This document shows positions 7,863-14,856 of a DNA stretch of 27,167 nucleotides, piece after piece; position 1 is the first letter of the stretch; every line of letters begins with the position of its first letter. Source of the stretch: Dictyoglomaceae bacterium. Its GTDB lineage: Bacteria; Dictyoglomota; Dictyoglomia; Dictyoglomales; Dictyoglomaceae. The notes under the pieces are model-generated. The model saw only the letters and a program-made list of their open reading frames with translations. It was not told where the DNA came from and did not search any database. Made by a program: the position numbers and the translations under genes. The stretch is taken from positions 1 to 27,167 of the forward strand of contig JAPYWU010000004.1 in assembly GCA_028276205.1 (NCBI GenBank). The letters run 5' to 3'.

Positions 7863-9089
7863 ATGAAAGCAATATGGTTTGAAGAGAGTATCCCTCGATA
7901 TTTGCTAAGTAAAACTTTGGGAAATATTCACCATTCTTTTTATTATAATGTATTTTCATGTATAAGGTATGGAGATTTTCCTGAGCCAAAACTTCCAGGA
8001 CCTAAATGGGTAAAGATAAAAACTCTTATGGGAGGAATTTGTGGTAGTGATATTGGCCTTATAAAACTTCATGACAGTCCTGCAACTTCTCCCTTTGCAT
8101 CCTTTCCCTTTGTTATAGGACATGAAAATTTAGGAATAATTGTAGAGAAAGGCGAAGAAGTGGAGGGTTTTGAGGTGGGAGATAGGGTAATTGCTGATCC
8201 GACCCTCTCCTGTAGGGCAAGGGATATAGATCCGCCTTGTGAAAAGTGTCAAAATTGGGAGTTTTCTCAATGTTTTAATTTTAATAAGGGAAGTGTGTCA
8301 CCTGCACTTATGATTGGAGCATGTAGGGATACAGGAGGAAGTTGGGGAGAATATTATGTGGCCCATGAATTTCAATTATTTAAAGTGCCAGACAAAATCA
8401 CAAACGAGAACGCTATTTTAGTAGATGCTTTTTGTTCTGCATTACATCCTGTTATGAGAAATTTTCCCAAGGATACAGATACAGTTTTAGTAATCGGGGC
8501 AGGAAGTATAGGAATAAATGTTGTAAGTTCATTGAGAGCTTTAGGAAGCAAGGCAAGGATCATAGTTCTTGCAAGATATAAATTTCAGGGGGATTTTGCA
8601 AAGCATTATGGGGCAGATGAAGTTATATATACCAAAGGATTAGATAAGTCTAGATTATATAAAAAGATTGTAGAGATGACTGGAGGAGAAGTATTAAAAC
8701 CTGTTTTAGGAAAGCCTGTTGTAGTTGGAGGTGCAGATGTAGTATTTGAATGTGTGGGAAGTGATGATTCTATTGATGATGCATTGAGACTTACGAAACA
8801 GGGAGGAAAAACAGTACTTGTAGGTTTGGTGGGAACTACAAAAAAAGTGGATTGGACCTTTGTATGGTTTAAAGAATTAAAAGTTGCTGGAACAAATAGT
8901 AGTAGTGGTGAGATATTTAGAGGAGAGAGAAAAAGAGGTTATGAGATAGCTCTTACTTTAATGGAGGAAGGTTTAGATCTTTCACCTCTTCTTACACATA
9001 CCTTCAAGTTAGAAGAATATAAAAAAGCAATACAGATGAACTTCTTTAGGGGAAAGTATGGTTTAGTAAAGTCTGCTTTCGTGTTTTAA
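7863..9089 (+). CDS. zinc-dependent alcohol dehydrogenase family (MDR) oxidoreductase
   Basis: Medium-chain dehydrogenase/reductase, 408 residues, expected to oxidise an alcohol or polyol with NAD(P). Catalytic zinc ligands are Cys60 (GGICGSD) and His87-Glu88 (GHENLG). A structural zinc lobe is seen as Cys117, Cys126, Cys129 and Cys137, with the first cysteine displaced by an insertion compared with the usual C-x2-C-x2-C-x7-C. The Rossmann fold nucleotide loop is GAGSIG (212-217). At 408 residues it is about 50 longer than classic members, with an N-terminal extension and an insert before the structural zinc. Substrate cannot be told from sequence. Threonine dehydrogenase is conceivable because an oxoamine synthase lies nearby, but the two are convergent, not one operon. 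Ribosome site GGAGGG at 7851-7856. Its stop overlaps the opposing gene by four bases. Confidence 0.85.
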   Translation: MKAIWFEESIPRYLLSKTLGNIHHSFYYNVFSCIRYGDFPEPKLPGPKWVKIKTLMGGICGSDIGLIKLHDSPATSPFASFPFVIGHENLGIIVEKGEEVEGFEVGDRVIADPTLSCRARDIDPPCEKCQNWEFSQCFNFNKGSVSPALMIGACRDTGGSWGEYYVAHEFQLFKVPDKITNENAILVDAFCSALHPVMRNFPKDTDTVLVIGAGSIGINVVSSLRALGSKARIIVLARYKFQGDFAKHYGADEVIYTKGLDKSRLYKKIVEMTGGEVLKPVLGKPVVVGGADVVFECVGSDDSIDDALRLTKQGGKTVLVGLVGTTKKVDWTFVWFKELKVAGTNSSSGEIFRGERKRGYEIALTLMEEGLDLSPLLTHTFKLEEYKKAIQMNFFRGKYGLVKSAFVF

Positions 9090-9739
9090 GATATTTGGAG
9101 AACACTTTCTACCTCTTCATATATTCTATTGGCAAGCTGAATCCCATCTTCTAATAAAGATTCAGCTTGCCTTTGAATTTCATAAACAAAATTTTTATCT
9201 CTGATACTAACGAGATTTATCTTGACATTAAGCCAAGCGGACTGAATAGCGGATTTAAGGCAAAGGGCGCTTACACCGATATCACTTACCGCATTAGGGG
9301 TTGAGTTTCCCAAGGTATTTTCAAGAATTTTTAGGGCCTCTAAACTCTTTTTCATAACTTCAAGAGGCACTAATGATGCTTCTTTTAACGCATTTTCTAA
9401 TATTTCTTTCCTTTTTTCCTTTTCTTCAGGATTATTTTTGGGGAGTTTTAATGCATTTGCTACTTTATTAAAGGCTTCTGCATCTTTTTCTATAAGCTCT
9501 AATAATTCCTTTTGTAGTTTTTCATTTTTTTGTACTATTTCTCTCATCAATTCCTCTTTGTCTTTAAATTTTTCTTTTCCTATGGTTAAATTTGCAACCA
9601 TGGATGATAATGCAACTCCGATACTTCCAACTAAGGCTGCTGCAGATCCTCCTCCAGGTGCAGGTTCCTTTGAGGCAAGTAGATCTATAAATTCTTTTAT
9701 TGCATAATTTATAAATTTTATATTTTTAGATGATTCCAA
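9086..9739 (-). CDS. fchA: formimino-/methenyl-tetrahydrofolate cyclase family protein (FTCD C-terminal / FchA-like)
   Basis: Stand-alone version of the cyclodeaminase domain, which forms 5,10-methenyl-THF from formimino-THF or interconverts methenyl- and formyl-THF. The signature PAPGGGSAAALVGSIG is near the N-terminus, followed by VANLTIG, a helical middle, and SDIGVSALCL with NVKINL. The protein is mostly helical and about 217 residues, the family size. There is no early ATG. A TTG at 9739 has AGGG exactly seven bases upstream and is my choice; a TTG at 9760 would add seven residues but has no ribosome site. It overlaps the end of the oxoamine synthase gene by 14 bases, so the two are probably co-translated. 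A perfect inverted repeat lies inside its 3' part. Family firm, exact reaction inferred. Confidence 0.85.
   Translation of the reverse strand: MESSKNIKFINYAIKEFIDLLASKEPAPGGGSAAALVGSIGVALSSMVANLTIGKEKFKDKEELMREIVQKNEKLQKELLELIEKDAEAFNKVANALKLPKNNPEEKEKRKEILENALKEASLVPLEVMKKSLEALKILENTLGNSTPNAVSDIGVSALCLKSAIQSAWLNVKINLVSIRDKNFVYEIQRQAESLLEDGIQLANRIYEEVESVLQIS
9131..9171 (+). repeat. 13-bp perfect inverted repeat inside fchA, candidate terminator for the convergent dehydrogenase
   Basis: Arms 9131-9143 (GGCAAGCTGAATC) and 9159-9171 are exact inverse complements around a 15-base loop. The repeat lies 42 bases past the stop of the plus-strand dehydrogenase and is followed on that strand by CTTTGAATTT, a weak T-rich tail. 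It codes for part of the FchA C-terminus on the other strand. Termination activity is inference. Confidence 0.55.
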
Positions 9740-10925
9740 GTTTTTTCCCTGCCTTTTCAAAAATTTCTAAGGCTCTGTCAATTTGTTCTTCAGTATGGGT
9801 TGCCATATAACTTGTTCTTAAAAGAGATTGATTGGGAGGAACTCCGGGAGGAAGTACAGGGTTACAATAAACTCCTAAATCAAAAAGCTCTTTCCACATA
9901 TATATGGTCTTCCAGCGATCTCTTATATATATGGGTATAATAGGAGTACAGCTATTTCCAATATCAAAGCCTAAAGATTTTAATCCCTCTCTCATTCTAT
10001 TGCTAATTTTCCATAGATGATCTATTCTTTCAGGCTCTTCTTGCATGACTTTTAATGCTGCTAAAGCAGCTGCAGTATTTGCAGGAGACATACTGGCAGA
10101 GAATATGAAAGATCTTGCTGTATGTTGCACATAAAAAATAGTGTCTTCATCTCCTGCTATAAAGCCACCGAGGCTTGCAAAAGATTTGCTAAAAGTCCCC
10201 ATTATAATGTCTACTTTATCTTCTACCCCAAAATAATTGGCAGTACCCCTACCATGATCACCCAGTACTCCTATAGAATGGGCATCATCTACCATTAATC
10301 TGGCATTATATTTTTCACAGAGTTTGATAATTTCGGGGAGTGGTGCAATATCACCTGCCATTGAAAATACCCCATCTACTATTATCAATTTTCCCGCATT
10401 ATCAGGACAAGAAGCAAGTACTTTTTCTAAATCTTCCATATCATTATGTTTAAATCTTTTCATTTCTCCCTGAGATAGTCTACATCCATCAATAATAGAA
10501 GCATGATCTTCCTTATCTGTTATTGCAATATCTCCTTTACCTATTAAAGCAGATATAGTCCCTAAATTGGTTTGATAGCCTGTAGAAAATACTAAGGCTG
10601 CCTCTTTATGAAGAAATTCTGCAAGTTTTTCCTCTAATTCTTTATGAAGTTTTAAGGTTCCATTCATAAAGCGTGATCCTGTACAACTGGTGCCATATTC
10701 TTTAATAGCTTTGATAGCTGCTTCTTTTACTTTTGGATGAGTAGTGAGACCAAGATAGTTGTTAGAACCAAGCATTATTAATCTTCTACCATTAATAACT
10801 ACTTCTGTACCTTCGGTCTCTTCTAATGGGAGAAAGAATGGATAAATACCTTGATCTATAGCTACTCTTGCTTCATTTAAGAAATGATCAGGTCCTATCT
10901 TTCTAAATTTATCAAATAAGTCCAT
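9726..10925 (-). CDS. alpha-oxoamine synthase (glycine C-acetyltransferase / 2-amino-3-ketobutyrate CoA ligase or serine palmitoyltransferase-like)
   Basis: Fold-type I PLP enzyme that condenses an amino acid with an acyl-CoA. The PLP lysine is Lys247 in GTFSKSFASLGGF; Asp214 and His216 in VDDAHSIG hold the cofactor ring. YGTSCTGSRFMNGT (77-90) is the family loop and ITDKEDHASIIDG follows. Its 399 residues are standard. The family includes Kbl, BioF, HemA and Spt. No heme or biotin genes are near, so glycine C-acetyltransferase is the default. From memory, the CTGSRFMNGT and FSMAGDIAPLP wording also resembles the Spt-like group of Bacteroidetes, so the acyl-CoA partner is open. ATG at 10925 with GGATGGG eight bases upstream. 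It overlaps fchA by 14 bases and is divergent from ldh. Confidence 0.85.
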   Translation of the reverse strand: MDLFDKFRKIGPDHFLNEARVAIDQGIYPFFLPLEETEGTEVVINGRRLIMLGSNNYLGLTTHPKVKEAAIKAIKEYGTSCTGSRFMNGTLKLHKELEEKLAEFLHKEAALVFSTGYQTNLGTISALIGKGDIAITDKEDHASIIDGCRLSQGEMKRFKHNDMEDLEKVLASCPDNAGKLIIVDGVFSMAGDIAPLPEIIKLCEKYNARLMVDDAHSIGVLGDHGRGTANYFGVEDKVDIIMGTFSKSFASLGGFIAGDEDTIFYVQHTARSFIFSASMSPANTAAALAALKVMQEEPERIDHLWKISNRMREGLKSLGFDIGNSCTPIIPIYIRDRWKTIYMWKELFDLGVYCNPVLPPGVPPNQSLLRTSYMATHTEEQIDRALEIFEKAGKKLGII

Positions 10926-10961
10926 TTTGTTTTCCCATCCTTTCTCATATTTTTTTAGATA

Positions 10962-10970
10962 ATTTTAACA
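10962..10970 (-). promoter_or_regulatory. extended -10 promoter of the oxoamine synthase operon
   Basis: Read on the minus strand this is TGTTAAAAT, an extended -10 (TGn before TAAAAT). The matching -35 position reads only TGCAAA. The predicted start is near 10955, about 30 bases before the ATG. Confidence 0.5.
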
Positions 10971-10979
10971 CAAAAATTG

Positions 10980-11008
10980 TTGACTTTGCATTATTTTTAG
11001 GTTATCCT
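10980..11008 (+). promoter_or_regulatory. promoter of ldh
   Basis: TTGACT (10980-10985) and TATCCT (11003-11008) with a 17-base spacer. The -35 is nearly perfect and the -10 is moderate. It lies nearly back to back with the minus-strand promoter at 10962-10970. Confidence 0.6.
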
Positions 11009-11043
11009 TATATGGAATTTAGACTAAAAAGGTAGGTGATTAT

Positions 11044-12006
11044 ATGAGAAACAAGGTATTTATAGTAGGGGCAGGTTTTGTAGGATCTTCTTTTGCTTAT
11101 AGCTTAATGCAGAGAGGTATTGCTAAGGAAATTGTTTTGTTTGATATAGATAAGAATAGGGCTTTAGGAGAAGCCATGGATCTTTCTCATGGAATATCTT
11201 TTACTAAACCTACAACAATAAAGGCTGGAGAATTAAAAGAAACAAAAGATTCAGATATAGTAGTTATTACTGCAGGAGCAAAGCAAAGACCTGGTGAAAC
11301 GAGATTACAACTTATTGATAGAAATCTACAAATATTTAAAGATTTAATTCCAAAAATATTAGAATCTGGATTTAATGGGATTTTCTTAGTAGTAACAAAC
11401 CCAGTAGATGTACTTACTTATGTTACTTATAAGCTTTCTGGTTTTCCAAGACAAAGAGTAATAGGTTCAGGAACTGTACTTGATAGTTCAAGATTTGCTT
11501 ATCTTCTTTCTCAACATTGCAATGTAGACCCAAGATCGGTTAATGCCTATATAATAGGTGAGCATGGCGATTCTGCTGTTGCTGCTTGGAGTTTAACCCA
11601 TATTGGTGGAATTCACATATCTGATTTTTGTCCTGTATGTGGTAAAAATTGCTTTACTCAAGAAGTTATGGAAAATATTTTGAAAGAAGTAAGAGAATCA
11701 GCTTATAAAGTGATTGAACTTAAAGGCGCAACATATTATGCTATAGGTTTAGCTTTAGTGAATATTGTTGAGGCTATTTTGAGGGATGAAAATAGAATTT
11801 TACCTATATCTTCAGTACATAAAGATATATTAGGTATAAAAGATGTACCTTTAAGCTTACCTACTATAGTAAATAGAAATGGGGTTGAAAAGGTATTGAA
11901 TATAAGACTCTCTGAAAAGGAAGAGAGGGAATTATTAAATTCTGCAAAAATAATTAAACAAATGATAGATTCCTTAGATTTTAATAAAGAGCCAGTTTTA
12001 AGTTGA
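11044..12006 (+). CDS. ldh: L-lactate dehydrogenase
   Basis: Reduces pyruvate to L-lactate with NADH, re-oxidising the cofactor in fermentation. Rossmann loop GAGFVG is at 9-14, with an acidic residue (Asp34) after the second strand favouring NAD. The substrate-specificity residue is Gln81 in AGAKQRPGETR, which marks lactate rather than malate dehydrogenase (Arg there). Arg87, Arg150 and the catalytic His174 in GEHGDS are present, as is GATYYAIG. A Cys-rich loop (Cys196, Cys199, Cys203), as in Thermotoga-type enzymes, is seen. Its 320 residues are normal. ATG at 11044 with GGTAGGTG upstream. Single gene followed by a terminator hairpin. Confidence 0.94.
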   Translation: MRNKVFIVGAGFVGSSFAYSLMQRGIAKEIVLFDIDKNRALGEAMDLSHGISFTKPTTIKAGELKETKDSDIVVITAGAKQRPGETRLQLIDRNLQIFKDLIPKILESGFNGIFLVVTNPVDVLTYVTYKLSGFPRQRVIGSGTVLDSSRFAYLLSQHCNVDPRSVNAYIIGEHGDSAVAAWSLTHIGGIHISDFCPVCGKNCFTQEVMENILKEVRESAYKVIELKGATYYAIGLALVNIVEAILRDENRILPISSVHKDILGIKDVPLSLPTIVNRNGVEKVLNIRLSEKEERELLNSAKIIKQMIDSLDFNKEPVLS

Positions 12007-12024
12007 TCTATTAAATCAACTTTT
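12000..12024 (+). terminator. intrinsic terminator of ldh
   Basis: AAGTTGAT (12000-12007) pairs with ATCAACTT (12015-12022) around a seven-base loop, followed directly by T residues. The stop codon of ldh lies within the left arm. The stem is AT-rich, so strength is uncertain. Confidence 0.6.
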
Positions 12025-12047
12025 AACCCTCTTAACCTCTTTTAACA
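12023..12047 (+). repeat. three phased TTAAC repeats upstream of the KaiC-like operon
   Basis: TTAACC at 12023, TTAACC at 12032 and TTAACA at 12042 are spaced 9 and 10 bases apart, about one DNA turn, each followed by C/T-rich bases. They lie between the ldh terminator and a GC-rich hairpin. They could be a tandem operator; this is inference. Confidence 0.45.
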
Positions 12048-12051
12048 CCCT

Positions 12052-12079
12052 ATCCCCTGGGCCTCCCCTCCCAGGGGAT
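12052..12079. repeat. GC-rich 9-bp hairpin before the KaiC-like operon promoter
   Basis: ATCCCCTGG (12052-12060) pairs perfectly with CCAGGGGAT (12071-12079) around a ten-base C-rich loop. No T-tract follows on either strand, so it is not a classical terminator by itself. It may back up the weak ldh terminator or be a protein site next to the promoter. Confidence 0.6.
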
Positions 12080-12086
12080 TAATGTA

Positions 12087-12095
12087 TGATATACT
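12087..12095 (+). promoter_or_regulatory. extended -10 promoter of the KaiC-like operon
   Basis: TGATATACT fits an extended -10 (TGn before TATACT). The -35 position falls in the GC-rich hairpin and has no match. The expected start near 12102 leaves a leader of about 40 bases before the ATG. Confidence 0.55.
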
Positions 12096-12142
12096 ATTTT
12101 TAAAACTTGTATTTAAAATAATTTTTTTAAGGGGGGATTATT

Positions 12143-13051
12143 ATGGAGAAAGAAGAGAAAGCATATCAGTCTCAATATGAAGTTGTAGAAGATGCAATAT
12201 TATCTCTAAGGGATATAGGTGACAGGGCAGTAGAGATAAGAGGAGTACCTACAGGAATTGAGGGACTAGATAATTTATTTTTTACTACAAAGATAGAAAA
12301 AGGAAAAACAAAAGTGGTGCCATTAGGAGGTATTCCTCAGTTTAGTGTTTTTAATTTGACTGGTATATCGGATACTGGAAAGAGTTTAATGGGAGAACAA
12401 TTTGCAATAAAGCAGGCTTCTCTTGGTTATTCGGTTGCTTTTATTACGGTAGAGTCTCCAGCACACTTTGTGGCTACATCTATGAAATCAAGAGCTGTAG
12501 CTATGGGAATAGAGGAAAATGTTATAGATGATAATATTGTTTTTATTGATGCAGCTTCCTATTCTAAATTAAGAGAGGATGTTCCTACACTTCTTGCAAC
12601 TCTTGCACATGCTATTAAAAAATATAAAATAAAATTTACTGTTATTGATTCAATAACTGGTTTATATGAAGCAAAAGAGATGATGGCAAGAGTAATAGTG
12701 AGACAGCTTTTTAATTTTATGAAAAAGTGGTACCAAACAGCCATATTTATATCTCAAAAGAGATCAAGTCAAGAGGAGTTCTCAGCTGAAGCAGCTGGAG
12801 GTTTTGCCATTTCCCATATAGTAGATGGTACAATGGTACTTTCAAAGGTGCTTATAAGTAGCCAATATATGGAAAGAATATATAAACGTCCTTTAGGAGA
12901 ACTGGTTAGACTTTTTAGAATAGATGGTTGTAGAATGTGTGGGCATAGTACAGATACTTTTCTTCTTGAAATTGATAGGAATGGTTTAGTAAGAATAGGG
13001 CTATCCTTAAAAGAACTTTCTAAGGGGGTGAAATTAGATGCCAATTCTTAG
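12143..13051 (+). CDS. single-domain KaiC-like RecA-family ATPase
   Basis: RecA/KaiC superfamily ATPase of 302 residues with one KaiC domain, unlike the double-domain circadian protein. Walker A is GISDTGKS (74-81), the acidic residue after the next strand is in TVESP (102-106), and Walker B is VIDS (167-170). The N-terminal GVPTGIEGLDNLF is the usual KaiC/RadA entry motif. A C-x2-C-x-H patch (CRMCGH, 263-268) near the end could bind metal. No kaiA or kaiB is nearby, so a clock role is not supported. It recalls the single-domain KaiC families of archaea that sit beside a small regulatory protein, which is the arrangement here. The actual function is unknown. ATG at 12143 with AAGGGGGGAT upstream; the end overlaps the next gene by 14 bases. 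Confidence 0.85.
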   Translation: MEKEEKAYQSQYEVVEDAILSLRDIGDRAVEIRGVPTGIEGLDNLFFTTKIEKGKTKVVPLGGIPQFSVFNLTGISDTGKSLMGEQFAIKQASLGYSVAFITVESPAHFVATSMKSRAVAMGIEENVIDDNIVFIDAASYSKLREDVPTLLATLAHAIKKYKIKFTVIDSITGLYEAKEMMARVIVRQLFNFMKKWYQTAIFISQKRSSQEEFSAEAAGGFAISHIVDGTMVLSKVLISSQYMERIYKRPLGELVRLFRIDGCRMCGHSTDTFLLEIDRNGLVRIGLSLKELSKGVKLDANS

Positions 13052-13421
13052 TGGTGAAGAGATTCCTATACAAGAAGATGAGCTTGATAATATTGCTATG
13101 AAGACTTTTCTGAAAACATTGGAGATTTTGGGAGGACCAAGGAAACTGATTCTTTATAGAAATCTTACTTGGGTTCCAAGTTTAATTGAGGCATGTTATG
13201 CAGTGGTATTAAGGGATAGATATATGAAAACAGAGACTGAAATAGCAGAATTTTTGGGACTGACTAAGCAAACTGTTAGAAATATACTAAAGGCAGATCC
13301 AGATATAGTATTGGATGTTCTTGAGGATGAGTTTAAGAAAAAGGAACTTAAGACTCATGTAGCTGGGGGACTTGCCAAATTAGCTTATAGAAAAATAAAG
13401 GAGGAGTTGGAGAGTAAGTAA
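13038..13421 (+). CDS. small helix-turn-helix protein partner of the KaiC-like ATPase
   Basis: 127-residue protein with a helix-turn-helix near residues 65-86 (TEIAEFLGLTKQTVRNIL), an alpha-helical N-terminal part and a lysine/glutamate-rich C-terminal helix. It is not a standard one-component regulator: there is no obvious ligand domain. It overlaps the KaiC-like gene by 14 bases, with AAGGGGGTG at 13022-13030 as ribosome site, so the two products are probably made in fixed proportion. It resembles, from memory, the near-KaiC regulatory domain described beside archaeal KaiC proteins. A DNA-binding role, perhaps autoregulation at the TTAAC repeats, is inference. Confidence 0.75.
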   Translation: MPILSGEEIPIQEDELDNIAMKTFLKTLEILGGPRKLILYRNLTWVPSLIEACYAVVLRDRYMKTETEIAEFLGLTKQTVRNILKADPDIVLDVLEDEFKKKELKTHVAGGLAKLAYRKIKEELESK

Positions 13422-13422
13422 G

Positions 13423-14769
13423 GTGGTAAAAGTAGGGGAAGAGTATGTGGTAAAAGTTGATGGGATTAATTCTCAAGGACAAGGGATAGCCCATATTGAG
13501 GGATTTGTAGTATTTGTTGATTATGGTCTTCCTGGTGAAATAGTAAAGATTAGAATTCATACAGCAAAAAAAGATTATGCGGTAGGTAAAATTATAGATT
13601 TTGTTGAAAAAGATACCCATAGGGCTGATCCTCCATGTGATGTTTTTTTTAGATGTGGTGGTTGTCATCTAATGCATGTTAGTTATGAATATCAATTGGA
13701 ATTAAAAAGAATGATAATTGAGGATGCATTTAAGAGAATTGGTAAGGTTGATGTATATATTAAACCTGTTATTGGTATGGAGTATCCTTATAGATATAGA
13801 AATAAGGCAAAAATTCCTATTGGCATAAGAAATGGGAAAATAGTAGTTGGTTTCTATAAACCTAATACCCATCATATAGTGAATATTAAAAAGTGCATAG
13901 TTCAACATGAGGATACTGATGGGCTCATTGAAACAGTTAAAGAGGCAATAAAGAAATTTAGGATAGAAGTATACAATGAATTAGAACACAAGGGAGAAAT
14001 TAGATTTATGGTAGCTCGCAGATCCTTTGCTTTTGACGAATTAATGGTCATTTTAGTATCAAAGAATATGCTTGATAATGCTAAGAAGATTGCAAGATAT
14101 TTTAAATATAAACATCCAAATTTAAAATCTTTTTATATTAATATTAATCCAAAGCGTACTAATGAGATATTTGGAGAGGAAACAAGACTCATATGGGGAG
14201 AAGAGGTCATAAAGGACAAAATAGGTGATTTTGTTTTTGAAATTTCCCCAGTTTCTTTCTTTCAAGTAAATTCAATACAAACAGAAAAACTTTATAATAA
14301 AGCTGTAGAATATTTATCAGAAGATAGTAATTTAGTTTTTGATGCTTATTGTGGAATTGGAACTATATCTTTATTTTTATCTAAAAAGGCAAAAAAAGTA
14401 TATGGAATTGAAATTGAAAGATCAGCCATAGAAGATGCATGGAAAAATACCAGAATAAACAAGGTTAAGAATGTGGAATTTATTTGGGGTAGATCAGAAG
14501 AGGTTATTCCCAGGTTAATTTCTGAGGGTAAAATTCCTGATGCAGTGGTTTTAGATCCACCAAGAAAAGGATGTGATAAAGTTCTTTTGGATGCAATTAT
14601 AAACAGTAATGTTAAGCAGATCATTTACATATCCTGTTATCCCTCCACTTTAGCCCGCGATATTAATATTCTTGTAAATTCTGGATATAAGATTAAAGAG
14701 GTTCAACCTATAGATATGTTCCCCCATACATTTCATGTAGAAAACGTTGCGTTATTAGAGAAAGATTAG
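13423..14769 (+). CDS. rlmD: 23S rRNA (uracil-5-)-methyltransferase, RlmD/RumA family
   Basis: SAM-dependent m5U RNA methyltransferase of 448 residues. An N-terminal TRAM domain (about 1-60, with SQGQGIAHIEG) binds RNA. Cys72, Cys78, Cys81 and Cys158 form the C-x5-C-x2-C...C ligand set for a [4Fe-4S] cluster. The SAM loop is DAYCGIGTISLFL (307-319), DPPRKGC is at 378-384, the nucleophile is Cys405 in SCYPSTLARD, and the general base Glu440 is in HVE. The start is a GTG at 13423, one base after the previous stop, with GGAG at 13409-13412. A later GTG would cut the TRAM domain. The exact uridine (747, 1939 or tRNA U54) cannot be read from sequence. Co-transcription with KaiC/HTH is likely. Confidence 0.9.
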   Translation: MVKVGEEYVVKVDGINSQGQGIAHIEGFVVFVDYGLPGEIVKIRIHTAKKDYAVGKIIDFVEKDTHRADPPCDVFFRCGGCHLMHVSYEYQLELKRMIIEDAFKRIGKVDVYIKPVIGMEYPYRYRNKAKIPIGIRNGKIVVGFYKPNTHHIVNIKKCIVQHEDTDGLIETVKEAIKKFRIEVYNELEHKGEIRFMVARRSFAFDELMVILVSKNMLDNAKKIARYFKYKHPNLKSFYININPKRTNEIFGEETRLIWGEEVIKDKIGDFVFEISPVSFFQVNSIQTEKLYNKAVEYLSEDSNLVFDAYCGIGTISLFLSKKAKKVYGIEIERSAIEDAWKNTRINKVKNVEFIWGRSEEVIPRLISEGKIPDAVVLDPPRKGCDKVLLDAIINSNVKQIIYISCYPSTLARDINILVNSGYKIKEVQPIDMFPHTFHVENVALLEKD

Positions 14770-14808
14770 TTCTTAAAAACATATCTTATTCTCCTAATAT
14801 TAAAAGAG

Positions 14809-14817
14809 TGATAAAAT
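14809..14817 (+). promoter_or_regulatory. extended -10 promoter of the moxR operon
   Basis: TGATAAAAT, an extended -10, lies 39 bases before the MoxR ATG. No -35 match is seen 17 bases upstream. It sits in the 87-base gap after the methyltransferase gene. Confidence 0.5.
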
Positions 14818-14856
14818 AAAAAGTAAAAGAACCTAAATAATAGGAGGATAATTTCA

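Noticed and set aside
9740..9760. Earlier TTG start for fchA
   Set aside because: No Shine-Dalgarno in front of it, whereas the TTG at 9739 has AGGG seven bases upstream.
11044..12006. Malate dehydrogenase
   Set aside because: Gln rather than Arg at the specificity position in AGAKQRPGETR indicates lactate dehydrogenase.
12143..13051. Circadian clock KaiC
   Set aside because: Only one KaiC domain, no kaiA or kaiB nearby, and an archaeal-type HTH partner.
14766..14835. Imperfect TTAGTTCTT / AAGAACCTAA inverted repeat before moxR
   Set aside because: Arms differ by one base and are about 50 bases apart in AT-rich sequence; likely chance.
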